From NCBI GenBank assembly GCA_900764105.1, contig CAAFMS010000014.1, positions 1 to 64,000 of the forward strand: a DNA stretch of 64,000 bases, in the 5' to 3' direction. A program made the position numbers and the translations under genes. The notes under the pieces were generated by a model, which was given only the letters and a program-made list of their open reading frames with translations, did not search any database and was not told the origin of the DNA. Positions within the stretch are counted from its first letter, which is position 1, and the number at the start of each line of letters is the position of its first letter. This document shows positions 36,310 through 44,571 of the stretch, piece by piece. This DNA comes from Clostridia bacterium. Its GTDB lineage: Bacteria > Bacillota > Clostridia > Christensenellales > Borkfalkiaceae.

Positions 36310-36357
36310 TAAGAGTATTTCGTTTGCGAAGCAAACGAAAGCGGATATCCGCTCAGA
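36310..36357 (-). promoter_or_regulatory. Leader element: hairpin plus palindrome in the 5' UTR of the giant protein gene
   Basis: On the plus strand TAAGAGTAT (36310-36318) is followed by a 10-bp stem with loop GAA (36318-36340), a 14-nt palindrome AGCGGATATCCGCT (36340-36353) and CAGAAAA. The order, spacing and flanks match the element at 4455-4502, while stem sequences differ with pairing kept. It lies inside the predicted 135-nt leader of the minus-strand operon, 52 nt before the start codon. A regulatory RNA is possible; a DNA operator is the alternative. Confidence 0.5.
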
Positions 36358-36399
36358 AAACCGACGTGAAACTATCGGCACTATCTGTTTTACGGTTAC

Positions 36400-36428
36400 A
36401 TTATAACTGTTGTATAACTCGATTTCAA
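36400..36428 (-). promoter_or_regulatory. Predicted sigma-A promoter of the second glycan operon
   Basis: On the minus strand TTGAAA (36428-36423), 17-bp spacer, TATAAT (36405-36400). The transcript would start near 36393 and carry a 5' leader of about 135 nt with the hairpin element. Confidence 0.65.
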
Positions 36429-36472
36429 TAGCATATTTTGTATGATTTTTACACTACGTTGACATTATCCGC

Positions 36473-36502
36473 TTGACAAATATCGGGTAAACGAGTTAAA
36501 AT
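36473..36502 (+). promoter_or_regulatory. Predicted promoter of AraC gene, suggesting leaderless mRNA
   Basis: TTGACA (36473-36478), 18-bp spacer, TAAAAT (36497-36502). The start codon at 36509 lies six bases after the -10, where transcription would begin, and no Shine-Dalgarno sequence is present between them. Confidence 0.55.
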
Positions 36503-36508
36503 ACTATT

Positions 36509-37327
36509 ATGTATAGTTTAAACAGTAATATTTTCCCCGACATCAATAAAGAAGACGCGATCGTTCAGCTTACCGACCGCGGAGACAGATACTACCACTC
36601 GCACGATTTCTACGAGATTTTCTACGTTACAAGCGGCTCTATCCGCCACAGCTTAAACAACGAAATCGAAAATTTAACCATCGGCGACATGCGTTTTCTT
36701 CGCCCCGGCGACATTCACTGCTTTTTGCGGGAAAAAACCGATGTCTGTACCCACAGAGACATAGCCATAACAGTTCCTCTATACGAGAAAATATCAAAAT
36801 TTTTCTGCTATTCGCCGAGTTCGGACTTCTCTTCGCCGATAAAAGCCAAGCTTGATTTAAAGCTTGTGAACGAGCTGGAAACATCTCTTCAGAAGATAAC
36901 CGAACATAAACCGCATAAAAGCCCGGAATTTTATTTCGCCGTCGCCGAACTATTGAAGGCGTTTTTCTCCGTGGAAAATGCTCATGAGAGCAATAAAAAC
37001 GCGCCCGAATGGATAATAAACCTCATATCCAGACTCGAGCGCCCCGAAGAATTTTGCAGAGACGTAAACGAAATTTTCAGCGAATATAATTATTCTAAGG
37101 AATATATTTGCCGCGCTTTCAAGAAAACGACAGGCAAAACGCTTACAGAATACTTAAATCAGAAGAAACTTTCGCTTGCGTCGATTCTCATTCAGAACAC
37201 CAACGAATCGATCGAATCTATCTGCTATAAATGCGGCTATAACAACATTTCTTACTTCTACCGCACTTTTAAGGCGACGTTCAACAAAACCCCGCACGAA
37301 TTCCGCAAAATCAATCCAACCGACTAA
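36509..37327 (+). CDS. AraC-family transcriptional regulator (cupin sensor + HTH)
   Basis: 272 residues. A cupin-like ligand domain at about 10-100 carries DRYYHSHDFYEIFYVTSG and GDMRFLRPGDIHCFL. The AraC double HTH is at about 165-268: CRDVNEIFSEYNYSKEYICRAFKKTTGKTLTEYLNQKKLSLASILI and IESICYKCGYNNISYFYRTFKATFNKTPHEFRK. It is divergent from the eight-gene operon and tail-to-tail with the GH78 gene (four bases apart), so it likely controls one or both. The annotated ATG appears to be at the transcription start (see the promoter entry); no internal start with a ribosome-binding site is better. Confidence 0.92.
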   Translation: MYSLNSNIFPDINKEDAIVQLTDRGDRYYHSHDFYEIFYVTSGSIRHSLNNEIENLTIGDMRFLRPGDIHCFLREKTDVCTHRDIAITVPLYEKISKFFCYSPSSDFSSPIKAKLDLKLVNELETSLQKITEHKPHKSPEFYFAVAELLKAFFSVENAHESNKNAPEWIINLISRLERPEEFCRDVNEIFSEYNYSKEYICRAFKKTTGKTLTEYLNQKKLSLASILIQNTNESIESICYKCGYNNISYFYRTFKATFNKTPHEFRKINPTD

Positions 37328-37331
37328 CCGA

Positions 37332-39968
37332 CTAAATTTTACTCGTCTGTTTTTTGCAGATAATCGTATGTTTTCCGCCTTTCAACGCTATTTTTCTGTT
37401 CGGCATTTCTCCGTCGATTTCCGCTATTATATAATTTATTGGCGGAATAAACTCCGCGCTGCCGAGATAAGGAACGGTCAATTCAAAGCGAATTTCATCA
37501 GCTTCGATTTCGTATCCGCAGGCATAAAGTCCGCTTGCGGAATTATATTCCCCGTAAACTTTTTTAAGCCTTTCGTCCACCTCAGGCTTAAAGGAAACAG
37601 ACGTAAATCCCTCGCCATTGACCCCCATATTTATGCCGATAATCGACTTATAGACCCACAAAACGACCGCGCCGTACGCATAATGATTAAGGCTGTTCAT
37701 ACCCGTTTCGCTTATTTTTCCGTCCGGCAAAACCGAGTTCCACCTTTCCCAAACGGTGGTCGCGCCCATATCCAACTCATAAAGCCAGCCGGGGCATTCT
37801 TCGTTTAAAATAAGGGTAAACGCGTCCTTTTCATAGCCCGCTTTTGTGAGCGAATCGAGCAGAAACGCCGTCCCCACAAACCCCGTGTTAAGTTTCATAC
37901 CGTTTTCGGCAAGTTTTTCGTGTAATCTCTTCCCCGCTACTTCGAGCGGCATAAGGTCGAACGCTATAGCCAGGGCATAAGCCGTCTGAGTATCGGTCGT
38001 AAGCCTGCCGTCTTTAATATATTTGTCCGCAATCGCCGTTTTTATCTCTTCGGCGATTTTTTTATACCGTTTTTCGTCATTAGTCATACCGAGAACGCCT
38101 GCCGCCTTCCCTGCCGTCGTCACCGAAAACAGATAGTACGCCGAAGCGATAAACCCCTCGTCGGTAAGTCCTCTCGGACTGTTTTTATCGGAATTATCGA
38201 GGGCGAGCCAATCGCCGAACTGAAAACCGAGGTCAAAAATTCTTCGCCCTTTTCCTTCTGTCTCGTCGCCGAAAATAAGATATTCCGCCCAAAGCTTTAT
38301 GTTTCGATAATTCCTCCCGAGAAGGGTTTTATCGCCCGAAAAACGATACAAATTCCACGGAATAACGCTCGCCGCATCTCCCCAGGCGTTAGAACAACGC
38401 TTACTCATCACCTCAAACTTTTCAAGGTGTTTATCGCCTTCTTTTCTTTCTTCACGAGCATAGAAAGCATCGGGAACAACGAACGGACAAGCCCCGCCGT
38501 AGCGACTCTGCGCCTCGTACATGTTTTCAAGATATTTCGCAAAAAAAGCCACACAGTCGGCATTATAAAGCGCGGTTTCCGAAAAAATCTGCGCGTCGCC
38601 CGTCCAGCCGAAACGCTCGTCTCTTTGCGGACAGTCGGTCGGAATATCCAGAAAATTGTCCTTTTGGCTCTGAAATACGTTTTCTATAAATTTATTGAGT
38701 TTTTCGTTCGAAGTTTGAATTTTTCCGAGCGCAGGAATGTCCGAATATATCAAAACCCCGATGAAGTTTTTAATATCTTCTTCGCCGACAGTTGCGCCCT
38801 CGATTTTGACATATCTGAAACCGAAATAGGTAAAATGCGGACGTATAAGTCGATTAACGCCGTTTGAAAGGTAGCAATAACTTGCTTTTGCGGTGCGCAG
38901 ATTATCGCGATAAAAATTGCCGTCCTGCAAAATTTCGCCGTAGGAAAGAGTGATTTTTTCGCCCGCTTTCGCGTTGCAATAAAATTCTACCCAACCCGTG
39001 ATTTCACGCCCGAAATCGAGTACGGTTTCTCCTTTCGGAGTTGTTATAAGCGTCGGAAAATACCTCTCTTTTGCCGTAACGCGCGGACTTATCCTCGGAA
39101 TAACTTTCCCGCTCGGCGCGGAGGCAATTTTAACGGGCGAAGCGCATTTCAAAACATCGATTTTGATTTTACCGATTTCGTCGAAAATTTCTTTTTCGCC
39201 GTCGTAAATCTCGCCGTCGTAAATTTCGGAAAACAATATCGGGGATTTTATCTCCCGCCAGTTTTCATCGGTTTGCAAAATCTGTTCGCCGCCCGACGCA
39301 AGCTCGCAGGAAAGAAAAAAGCCGTTGCCGAACATTCCGTCGCCGTTTTCACCCGCAGGATATCTCCCGCCGAACCAACCGTTGCCCGTTAGAACCATTA
39401 TTTCGTTTTCGCCGCTTTTTAAAAGCGAAGTTACGTCATACGTCTGGTACTGAATTATATATCTGTAATCGTCACAGTATGGCGTAAAAAACTCGTCGCC
39501 AACCTTTTTGCCGTTTATATACGCCTCGTAAAGCCCCAAAGCCGTTATGTAAAGCCGCGCTCCGTCGGTTTTATCCGCATAAAAATTACGGCAGAACGCC
39601 GCGGATTTTCTGTTATCGCCCGCCGTAGTTATCCAAGGCAGATCCCATTCTTTTTCGGCTCTTCCGCCCTCGAAATATGATTCCCCGTTTGCTTTTTCAC
39701 CCTTTTCGTTCGTAACGACAACACTCCAGAAATACCGTTTTCCACCATACAATTTTACGTCCGGCGTAAAGCTTAAAGGCGAAATATCTTCGCGCTCGCC
39801 GCTATCATAAACAACGTTTAAAAATCCTTTGTCCTCAGCGATCTGTATTCTTGTCTTTATTATTTTCCCGCGCCCTTCGCCGCTTACGCAAAAAGAAAAC
39901 GTCGGTCGCGAAACATCTATCCCGACGGGCGTTTCAAAATGATTGACTTTTAGTTTCTCTATTCTCAT
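37332..39968 (-). CDS. Alpha-L-rhamnosidase, GH78
   Basis: 878 residues, no signal peptide, hence cytoplasmic action on imported oligosaccharides. N-terminal beta domains (about 1-320) include the GH78 accessory-domain pattern LYITALGLYEAYINGKKVGDEFFTPYCDDYRYIIQYQTYDVT. The catalytic (alpha/alpha)6 barrel (about 430-790) contains DIPTDCPQRDERFGWTGDAQIF with the conserved Asp/Glu acid pair, WGDAASVIPW, and ATTVWERWNSVLPDG. A C-terminal beta domain follows with GFTSVSFKPEVDERL. Length and order fit the Bac_rhamnosid family. Substrates would be rhamnose-bearing glycans such as plant pectin side chains or glycosides. The start is ATG 39968, with GGAG 13 bases upstream. A GCTATAATAATAGC palindrome about 50 bp upstream may be part of its promoter. 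Confidence 0.95.
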   Translation of the reverse strand: MRIEKLKVNHFETPVGIDVSRPTFSFCVSGEGRGKIIKTRIQIAEDKGFLNVVYDSGEREDISPLSFTPDVKLYGGKRYFWSVVVTNEKGEKANGESYFEGGRAEKEWDLPWITTAGDNRKSAAFCRNFYADKTDGARLYITALGLYEAYINGKKVGDEFFTPYCDDYRYIIQYQTYDVTSLLKSGENEIMVLTGNGWFGGRYPAGENGDGMFGNGFFLSCELASGGEQILQTDENWREIKSPILFSEIYDGEIYDGEKEIFDEIGKIKIDVLKCASPVKIASAPSGKVIPRISPRVTAKERYFPTLITTPKGETVLDFGREITGWVEFYCNAKAGEKITLSYGEILQDGNFYRDNLRTAKASYCYLSNGVNRLIRPHFTYFGFRYVKIEGATVGEEDIKNFIGVLIYSDIPALGKIQTSNEKLNKFIENVFQSQKDNFLDIPTDCPQRDERFGWTGDAQIFSETALYNADCVAFFAKYLENMYEAQSRYGGACPFVVPDAFYAREERKEGDKHLEKFEVMSKRCSNAWGDAASVIPWNLYRFSGDKTLLGRNYRNIKLWAEYLIFGDETEGKGRRIFDLGFQFGDWLALDNSDKNSPRGLTDEGFIASAYYLFSVTTAGKAAGVLGMTNDEKRYKKIAEEIKTAIADKYIKDGRLTTDTQTAYALAIAFDLMPLEVAGKRLHEKLAENGMKLNTGFVGTAFLLDSLTKAGYEKDAFTLILNEECPGWLYELDMGATTVWERWNSVLPDGKISETGMNSLNHYAYGAVVLWVYKSIIGINMGVNGEGFTSVSFKPEVDERLKKVYGEYNSASGLYACGYEIEADEIRFELTVPYLGSAEFIPPINYIIAEIDGEMPNRKIALKGGKHTIICKKQTSKI

Positions 39969-40300
39969 TTTTCCGAAACTTCTCCGTATAATACTTATAA
40001 GAATGCTATTATTATAGCGAACATTTTATATCATATCCATACACTACAAAGAACAAACAAAACACTCCATTGACCATACACAAAACTTTTTGCCGGCAAT
40101 ACGAAAACAATTTCGATTTTTAATCATTTAATTAAAATACAAACCGCATTTCAATTTAGCGCTCTATCTTATTAGAATTAAAAATTAACCAACCTATACG
40201 ATATGTAAACAAACTCAAAAAACGTCAGACTTTAAAATAGTAGATTCTATCACGTTAAAAACCCCTTGTTGATTGTAAGACGTGCGCTTGTCTTTTTCTT

Positions 40301-40599
40301 GGTGCTGCCGATCGGATTTGTAAGGAGCGGAGCGACAGAATAGCGTTTTGCTCGACATTTCCTATATATTTTTGGCAAAACGCGTCACCGATACGGTTGT
40401 TTGACGTAGCAAAAAAGACGAGCCTCTCGCTCGTCTTTTTCGTGGTGCTATTGATCGGATTTGTAAGGAGCAGAGCGACGGAATAGCGATTGTTCGGACA
40501 TACAAACTCCTATTTTTCTAAAAGCAAAAGTCCGCAATCGCGTCACCGATACGGTGCCGTTCGTAGCGCAAAAAAGACGAGCCTCTCGCTCGTCTTTTT
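40301..40599. repeat. Tandem partial copies of the tRNA-Leu 3' end plus terminator
   Basis: The 20 bp at the tRNA 3' end (GGTGCTGCTGATCGGATTTG, 40603-40622) recurs at 40301-40320 (19/20) and 40444-40463 (18/20), spaced 143 and 159 bp apart in the same orientation. Between them lie copies of GGAGC-GAGCGAC-GAATAGCG, CACCGATACGGT and the hairpin AAAAAAGACGAGC/GCTCGTC (40411-40440 and 40570-40599). Such copies are what repeated integration at a tRNA 3' end leaves behind. 39969-40280 before the array is AT-rich and holds the GH78 promoter region and otherwise nothing recognised. Confidence 0.8.
40570..40599 (-). terminator. Rho-independent terminator of tRNA-Leu
   Basis: Read on the minus strand, a perfect GACGAGC/GCTCGTC stem with loop GAGAG, extended by AAAAA and TTTTTT, begins two bases after the encoded CCA. 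Confidence 0.8.
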
Positions 40600-40601
40600 C
40601 G

Positions 40602-40688
40602 TGGTGCTGCTGATCGGATTTGAACCGATACGGTATTTCTACCGAGGGATTTTAAGTCCCTTGCGTCTGCCTGTTTCGCCACAGCAGC
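40602..40688 (-). tRNA. tRNA-Leu (anticodon UAA)
   Basis: 87 nt including encoded CCA. Acceptor arms GCTGCTG/CAGCAGC pair perfectly. The D-arm reads TGGCGAAACAGGCAGACGC, the anticodon arm AGGGA-CTTAAAA-TCCCT gives anticodon TAA, a class II variable arm CGGTAGAAATACCG follows, and the T-arm is ATCGG-TTCAAAT-CCGAT. Its 3' end is duplicated twice downstream, and it is the likely integration target for the neighbouring islands. Confidence 0.97.
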
Positions 40689-40931
40689 ATTACTTTTTCT
40701 GTTTTTTTCGGCATCCTAACACCGCTTTTCTTTCGTAAATTTACGCCTTAACACGCAATTTACCCGCTTATTATACCATTCAACATTATCCTTGTCAAGA
40801 AAATTTTGCTTTATCCGGTTTATTTTCTTTTTTATTCGGCAACAATGTTTTTATCCGTATATACCTCGGACAAGAATATCGACAACGTTGTCCGTCATAA
40901 CGGCAAAACAGCCATAAGGAGGGCTTATTAT

Positions 40932-42206
40932 ATGAATCCTTTTAAGGAAAAATCTAAAAAACCTGAAGATTACCTCGATTCCATCGACAACCTCTTCCCG
41001 AAACCTTACGACAAAAATTCCACTTCGCCTTACACTAAAACGCGAATTATTCTCGCCTGCGGAGCGGAATACGAAGCCAACTGGCATTCCCATCAGATGC
41101 TGAGGAATATCGCCGATCTCGACGTTCGTCGTAATATTTCGCTCGTTCGCTTCCTCGAAAAACAACAGCAACAATATCTCGCTCAGTTGAAGCCTGCAGA
41201 CGAGTCGATTCTGGAAACGACTATCGCATACGAACAACTCGCCGTAGACCTCACCGCCGAAATGGCTCGAAAAGAAAAGAATTTCAACGTTAAAAAGGCT
41301 CTCGATTTCGCACTTTTAGAGGATTTCGACCACCTTTACCGCTACGCCGATTTGCTCGACAGCGACTACGGTATTCACGCCGAACGGCTTGTCGGCAAGT
41401 ACACCGAACTCACCCCCGGCAGACCCACGGTCGCTCATCACCGTCACCCGATAGACAACGTCAAAGGTTCGATTAACGCGAAAAACAACGATATTCGCAC
41501 CGTTCTCAACACAATGATAATCACCGCAGCCGAACAGCAGACCATGAACTTCTATATGAACGTCGGTTCGCACTATATCAACGAAGCGGGCAAACGCCTC
41601 TACGAGGAAATTTGTCTCGTGGAAGAGGAACACGTTACGCAATACGGTTCGCTTATCGACACTTCGTCCGATTGGTTCGAATGCTTAGTTCTTCACGAAT
41701 ACGCCGAATGTTTCGTCTACTGGTCGAACTATATGACCGAGACGGACGAACGCTTCAAAAAGATTTGGGAGTACAATTTCGAAAGCGAACTTTCACACCT
41801 TCACGCGGCGGTTAAGATGCTCGAAAAATACGACAAGAAAAGCTTTGAGGATGTAATTCCTCATTCCGATTTCCCCGAGCCGCTCGAACTGAAAGAGCAT
41901 ATAGATTACGTTCGCGAAATACTCGCATCAACTGTTCAATATACGGGAAAATTAGCCGATTATCGACCTATAGGCGAACTTTCCGAGGACGATAGGTACT
42001 TTTTGTACAACGCGAGATTCAATTCGCCCGTAAAGGAAACGCCCTCTCACAAGGTAATTTCCGACTATATCAAAAAGCACGGAAAAGACTACCGCTTTGA
42101 AGTAAAAGAGAATCCCGTTCCCGCCTTGCGTAAAAGAGATTCGGACAATATCGAAGTGGGAATAACCCCGTCGGCTGCGAAATGCGGCGAGTTTAAAAAG
42201 GCGTAA
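40932..42206 (+). CDS. Ferritin-like-fold protein, unknown function
   Basis: 424 residues from ATG 40932, which follows GGAGGGC; an in-frame ATG at 40806 adds 42 residues overlapping AT-rich promoter DNA and has no ribosome-binding site. The protein is helical and acidic with paired Glu/His motifs typical of di-iron four-helix bundles: YEANWHSHQ, EEICLVEEEHVTQYGS, ECLVLHEYAECFVYW and FESELSHLHAAVKML. No signal peptide or membrane segment. I cannot name the subfamily; related proteins are usually left hypothetical. It stands alone, with a terminator at 42231, and its composition matches the housekeeping side of the window. Confidence 0.75.
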   Translation: MNPFKEKSKKPEDYLDSIDNLFPKPYDKNSTSPYTKTRIILACGAEYEANWHSHQMLRNIADLDVRRNISLVRFLEKQQQQYLAQLKPADESILETTIAYEQLAVDLTAEMARKEKNFNVKKALDFALLEDFDHLYRYADLLDSDYGIHAERLVGKYTELTPGRPTVAHHRHPIDNVKGSINAKNNDIRTVLNTMIITAAEQQTMNFYMNVGSHYINEAGKRLYEEICLVEEEHVTQYGSLIDTSSDWFECLVLHEYAECFVYWSNYMTETDERFKKIWEYNFESELSHLHAAVKMLEKYDKKSFEDVIPHSDFPEPLELKEHIDYVREILASTVQYTGKLADYRPIGELSEDDRYFLYNARFNSPVKETPSHKVISDYIKKHGKDYRFEVKENPVPALRKRDSDNIEVGITPSAAKCGEFKKA

Positions 42207-42230
42207 TTCACAATATAGAGTAATGAAAGA

Positions 42231-42257
42231 CTGCCGCGATTTCTGCGGCGGTTTTTT
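42231..42257 (+). terminator. Rho-independent terminator after the ferritin-like gene
   Basis: GCCGC-GATTTCT-GCGGC stem followed by GG and a run of six T. Confidence 0.8.
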
Positions 42258-42276
42258 ATACATTGCGGATTACCGC

Positions 42277-42346
42277 TTGCCGCAAGGCAAATATAACCGC
42301 CGTAGGCGATACAACTTATCGACAGGTAAATATAACTTTGCGGAGC
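42277..42346. repeat. Mini-hairpin array, copy 1
   Basis: Four tiny stem-loops in a row, separated by ATATAA(C): TTGCC-GCAA-GGCAA, CGCC-GTA-GGCG, TTATC-GACA-GGTAA and TTTGC-GGA-GCAAA. The same order is found at 44670, 58829, 58996 and (shortened) 59442. No reading frame is kept between copies, so the element acts as DNA or RNA. The gap 42207-42711 also holds further hairpins (42390-42435) and the inverted-repeat element 42439-42597. Confidence 0.8.
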
Positions 42347-42438
42347 AAAATATTACTCCCGTTTTAGCCTCTATCGGCTCGGAGCGTGCCCCTTTTTGTC
42401 GCTTTGCGACATTTTCCCCGTTTCATCGGGGAAATCCA

Positions 42439-42597
42439 CCCCCAAAGGGGAAAGCAAGGAAAGTGACTTCTTTCAGAGATACATCAACTAACAAATTCAC
42501 ATTTTTTAATACTATCGAAATTTTTTAATACAAAATTAAACTAAACAATCTTGCCTTCCCCTTTGGGGAAGGTGTCAACGAAGTTGACGAAAGAGGT
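42439..42597. repeat. Inverted-repeat element A with AT-rich core
   Basis: Left arm around CCCCCAAAGGGGAAAGCAAG (42439-42458) and right arm CTTGCCTTCCCCTTTGGGG (from 42550) flank about 90 bp of AT-rich DNA containing TTTTTTAATACT. The right end 42550-42597 recurs, inverted, at 44820-44867 with 47 of 48 bases the same. Likely a non-autonomous repeat family (MITE- or REP-like); the same layout occurs at 44820-45022 and 59085-59328. Confidence 0.7.
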
Positions 42598-42661
42598 CAT
42601 TAAAAAAGGTTTATCTTTAAATAACCTCTAAAAAATTTTTAAACTTTTTACAAAAAAACGC

Positions 42662-42690
42662 TTGACTTTGAATACTATGCGTAGTATAGT
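42662..42690 (+). promoter_or_regulatory. Promoter with embedded PadR-type operator
   Basis: TTGACT (42662-42667), 17-bp spacer, TATAGT (42685-42690). The spacer and -10 contain ATACTA-TGCG-TAGTAT (42672-42687), a dyad of the sort PadR repressors bind, suggesting autoregulation of the gene 22 bp downstream. Confidence 0.65.
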
Positions 42691-42711
42691 ATTGTGCGAA
42701 AGGAGGCATTT

Positions 42712-43029
42712 ATGGATTCGCAACTGAAAAGAGGCGTGCTGGAAACCTGTATTCTGTCCGCCATGCTAAACGGCGAAACCTATGGGTATGAACTTATTAA
42801 AAACATTTCGCCCGTAGTCGAGATTTCAGAATCAACGCTGTACCCCATTTTACGAAGGCTCGAAGCGGGCGGCTACGTTTCGGTAAGATCCGCCGAACAC
42901 AACGGCAGACTGAGAAAGTATTACAGCATTACCGGTCTCGGCAGAGAAAAAATCAAGGAGTTTTTGCGAGACTGGAAAGACGTCCTTAAAATAGGAGAAT
43001 TTATAACGGAGAAATACTATAATGTCTGA
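42712..43029 (+). CDS. PadR-family transcriptional regulator
   Basis: 105 residues from ATG 42712, which follows AAAGGAGG; a GTG at 42694 is upstream of that site. The winged helix shows the family pattern: LKRGVLETCILSAMLNGETYGYELIKNI, the recognition part VEISESTLYPILRRLEAGGYV, and the wing NGRLRKYYSITGLGREKIKEF. It probably represses its own operon with the HAAS/DUF1700 membrane protein and the DUF4097 protein, a conserved three-gene set in Firmicutes associated with envelope stress. The next gene overlaps it by eight bases. Confidence 0.93.
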   Translation: MDSQLKRGVLETCILSAMLNGETYGYELIKNISPVVEISESTLYPILRRLEAGGYVSVRSAEHNGRLRKYYSITGLGREKIKEFLRDWKDVLKIGEFITEKYYNV

Positions 43030-43594
43030 AAAAGAATATCTTAAAAAACTAAAACGAAGTCTTTCGCCACTAAAAAAGAAAGATAGAGACCCTCTTCTCG
43101 ACTTCTATAAAGAAATGATAGAAGACAAAATGGAAAACGGAAAAACCGAGTACGAGGCGGTCTCTGAACTCGAACCCGTGGAAACGGTCGCCGCAAGGAC
43201 TCTCGACGAGTACGGAATCGAGAAAAACGACCCGAAAACGACATCGAAAACAAGGCTCAGCCCTCTCGCAATCGTACTTATAATAGTCGGCTCGCCCCTT
43301 TGGATAGGACTTGCGGCAGGCGTTGTCGGAGTTGCGGTGGGACTACTCTGCGGAGCGTTTGCGGTAATCATAGCGGTAGTAGTCGCTTGTTTTTGCTTAA
43401 CCCTTTGCGGTCCTATTATTTTCGTATCGGGAATCGTCAATCTCTTCACCGACGTCGGCTCGGGACTTATCGCCTTAGGGACGGGACTAATCTCAACCGC
43501 TATCGGCGTAATCGGAGCAATAGGCTTATATAAACTTACTATTTATATCATAGAAAAAATCAAAAACAGAAAAAACGGTCTTGTTTCACGTTAA
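43022..43594 (+). CDS. HAAS/DUF1700-family membrane protein
   Basis: 190 residues. The N-terminal 75 residues are the charged HAAS domain (EKEYLKKLKRSLSPLKKKDRDPLLDFYKEMIEDKMENGKTEYEAV... split here by its helices). Residues 80-180 form three or four membrane helices rich in Gly/Ala/Val. The start overlaps the padR stop, with GGAG just upstream. HAAS proteins accompany PadR regulators and are thought to pass on membrane or envelope signals; the mechanism is not known. Confidence 0.85.
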   Translation: MSEKEYLKKLKRSLSPLKKKDRDPLLDFYKEMIEDKMENGKTEYEAVSELEPVETVAARTLDEYGIEKNDPKTTSKTRLSPLAIVLIIVGSPLWIGLAAGVVGVAVGLLCGAFAVIIAVVVACFCLTLCGPIIFVSGIVNLFTDVGSGLIALGTGLISTAIGVIGAIGLYKLTIYIIEKIKNRKNGLVSR

Positions 43595-43611
43595 ACAGAG
43601 GTGATTATTTT

Positions 43612-44571
43612 ATGAAAAATCTTATCATTATTTTGTGTATTATCATAGGCATAGGACTTACAATAGGAATCGTCGGAGTGGTAGTTTCGGCGGTAAACGG
43701 AGGCTTTAATATGGAAGAAGTAAAGAAAACCAAAACATACTCGGCAGGTGAAAATTTAAAAATCAACACCTATACGGACGACATTAAGGTTTCGGTAGGC
43801 GACGGCGAAGAGATACAATTCGTATACTACGAAAGCGCAAAGCATAAAGCCGAAATCAAACGAGAAAACGGCGAAATATCCTTTGAGATGAGACGAAAGT
43901 TATTAAACTTCGACTGGTTCGGCAAAAATAAGAGAACTATAACAGTAATACTTCCGAAGAGTTTCAGCGGTTCGCTCGATATAAACGTGTCTACGGGCGT
44001 TATCGAAGCCGACCTTTCGGGCGTTACCGTCAATAATTTTTCGTCGAATGCGACCACGGGCGAAACTAAAATATCGAACGTTACGACTGTCGGCAACGCG
44101 GAATTTCATTGCTCGACGGGAAGAATAAAGGCTTCGACGATTAACGCAGGAGGTTCGCTCGATATTAAATGTACGACGGGCGGAATAGAAACGGAAAACG
44201 CAACGATCGGCGGCAATCTCGTCGCGGAGGGTACGACGGGAAGCATTAAACTTCTGAACGTCAAAGCGAAAGCAATGGTTATTAAAGAGACTACGGGCGA
44301 CGCAACTTTGGACGTTGATTGCAACGATTTAAACGTTAAATCGTCCACGGGAAAAATCAATTTCAAAGTTAAAAACGCCGATAAAATCACAGTAAAATGC
44401 ACCACAGGCGACGTTAAAGGGCTAATTTTCGGAGATTTAACCGAATTTGACGTCTATTACAACACAAACATGGGCGATTGCAATTTACCCATTCAGACGG
44501 TAGGAAAAGGAAAGAGCATAAAGGTTGAGACGACGACGGGCGATATTAACGTGAAGTTTGAAAAGGCTTGA
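43612..44571 (+). CDS. DUF4097-family beta-repeat envelope protein
   Basis: 319 residues, ATG 43612 after AGAGGTGA. One N-terminal membrane helix (IIILCIIIGIGLTIGIVGVVV) precedes a region of short beta strands punctuated by about nine (T/S)TG turns (STGVIEADL, TTGETKI, STGRIKAS, TTGGIETE, TTGSIKLL, TTGDATLD and so on), as in DUF4097/putative-adhesin solenoids such as the LiaX-like proteins. It is the last gene of the PadR operon. Probably exposed on the outer face of the membrane. Confidence 0.88.
   Translation: MKNLIIILCIIIGIGLTIGIVGVVVSAVNGGFNMEEVKKTKTYSAGENLKINTYTDDIKVSVGDGEEIQFVYYESAKHKAEIKRENGEISFEMRRKLLNFDWFGKNKRTITVILPKSFSGSLDINVSTGVIEADLSGVTVNNFSSNATTGETKISNVTTVGNAEFHCSTGRIKASTINAGGSLDIKCTTGGIETENATIGGNLVAEGTTGSIKLLNVKAKAMVIKETTGDATLDVDCNDLNVKSSTGKINFKVKNADKITVKCTTGDVKGLIFGDLTEFDVYYNTNMGDCNLPIQTVGKGKSIKVETTTGDINVKFEKA

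Noticed and set aside
36259..36320. SAM-I-like riboswitch (CTCTTATCA on the minus strand)
   Set aside because: Only the first few bases match; the GGAGGGA core and later stems are absent and the genes downstream are unrelated to methionine.
40280..40600. Possible CRISPR array
   Set aside because: Repeats are 143-159 bp apart, imperfect, and match a tRNA end plus terminator; no regular spacers or cas genes.
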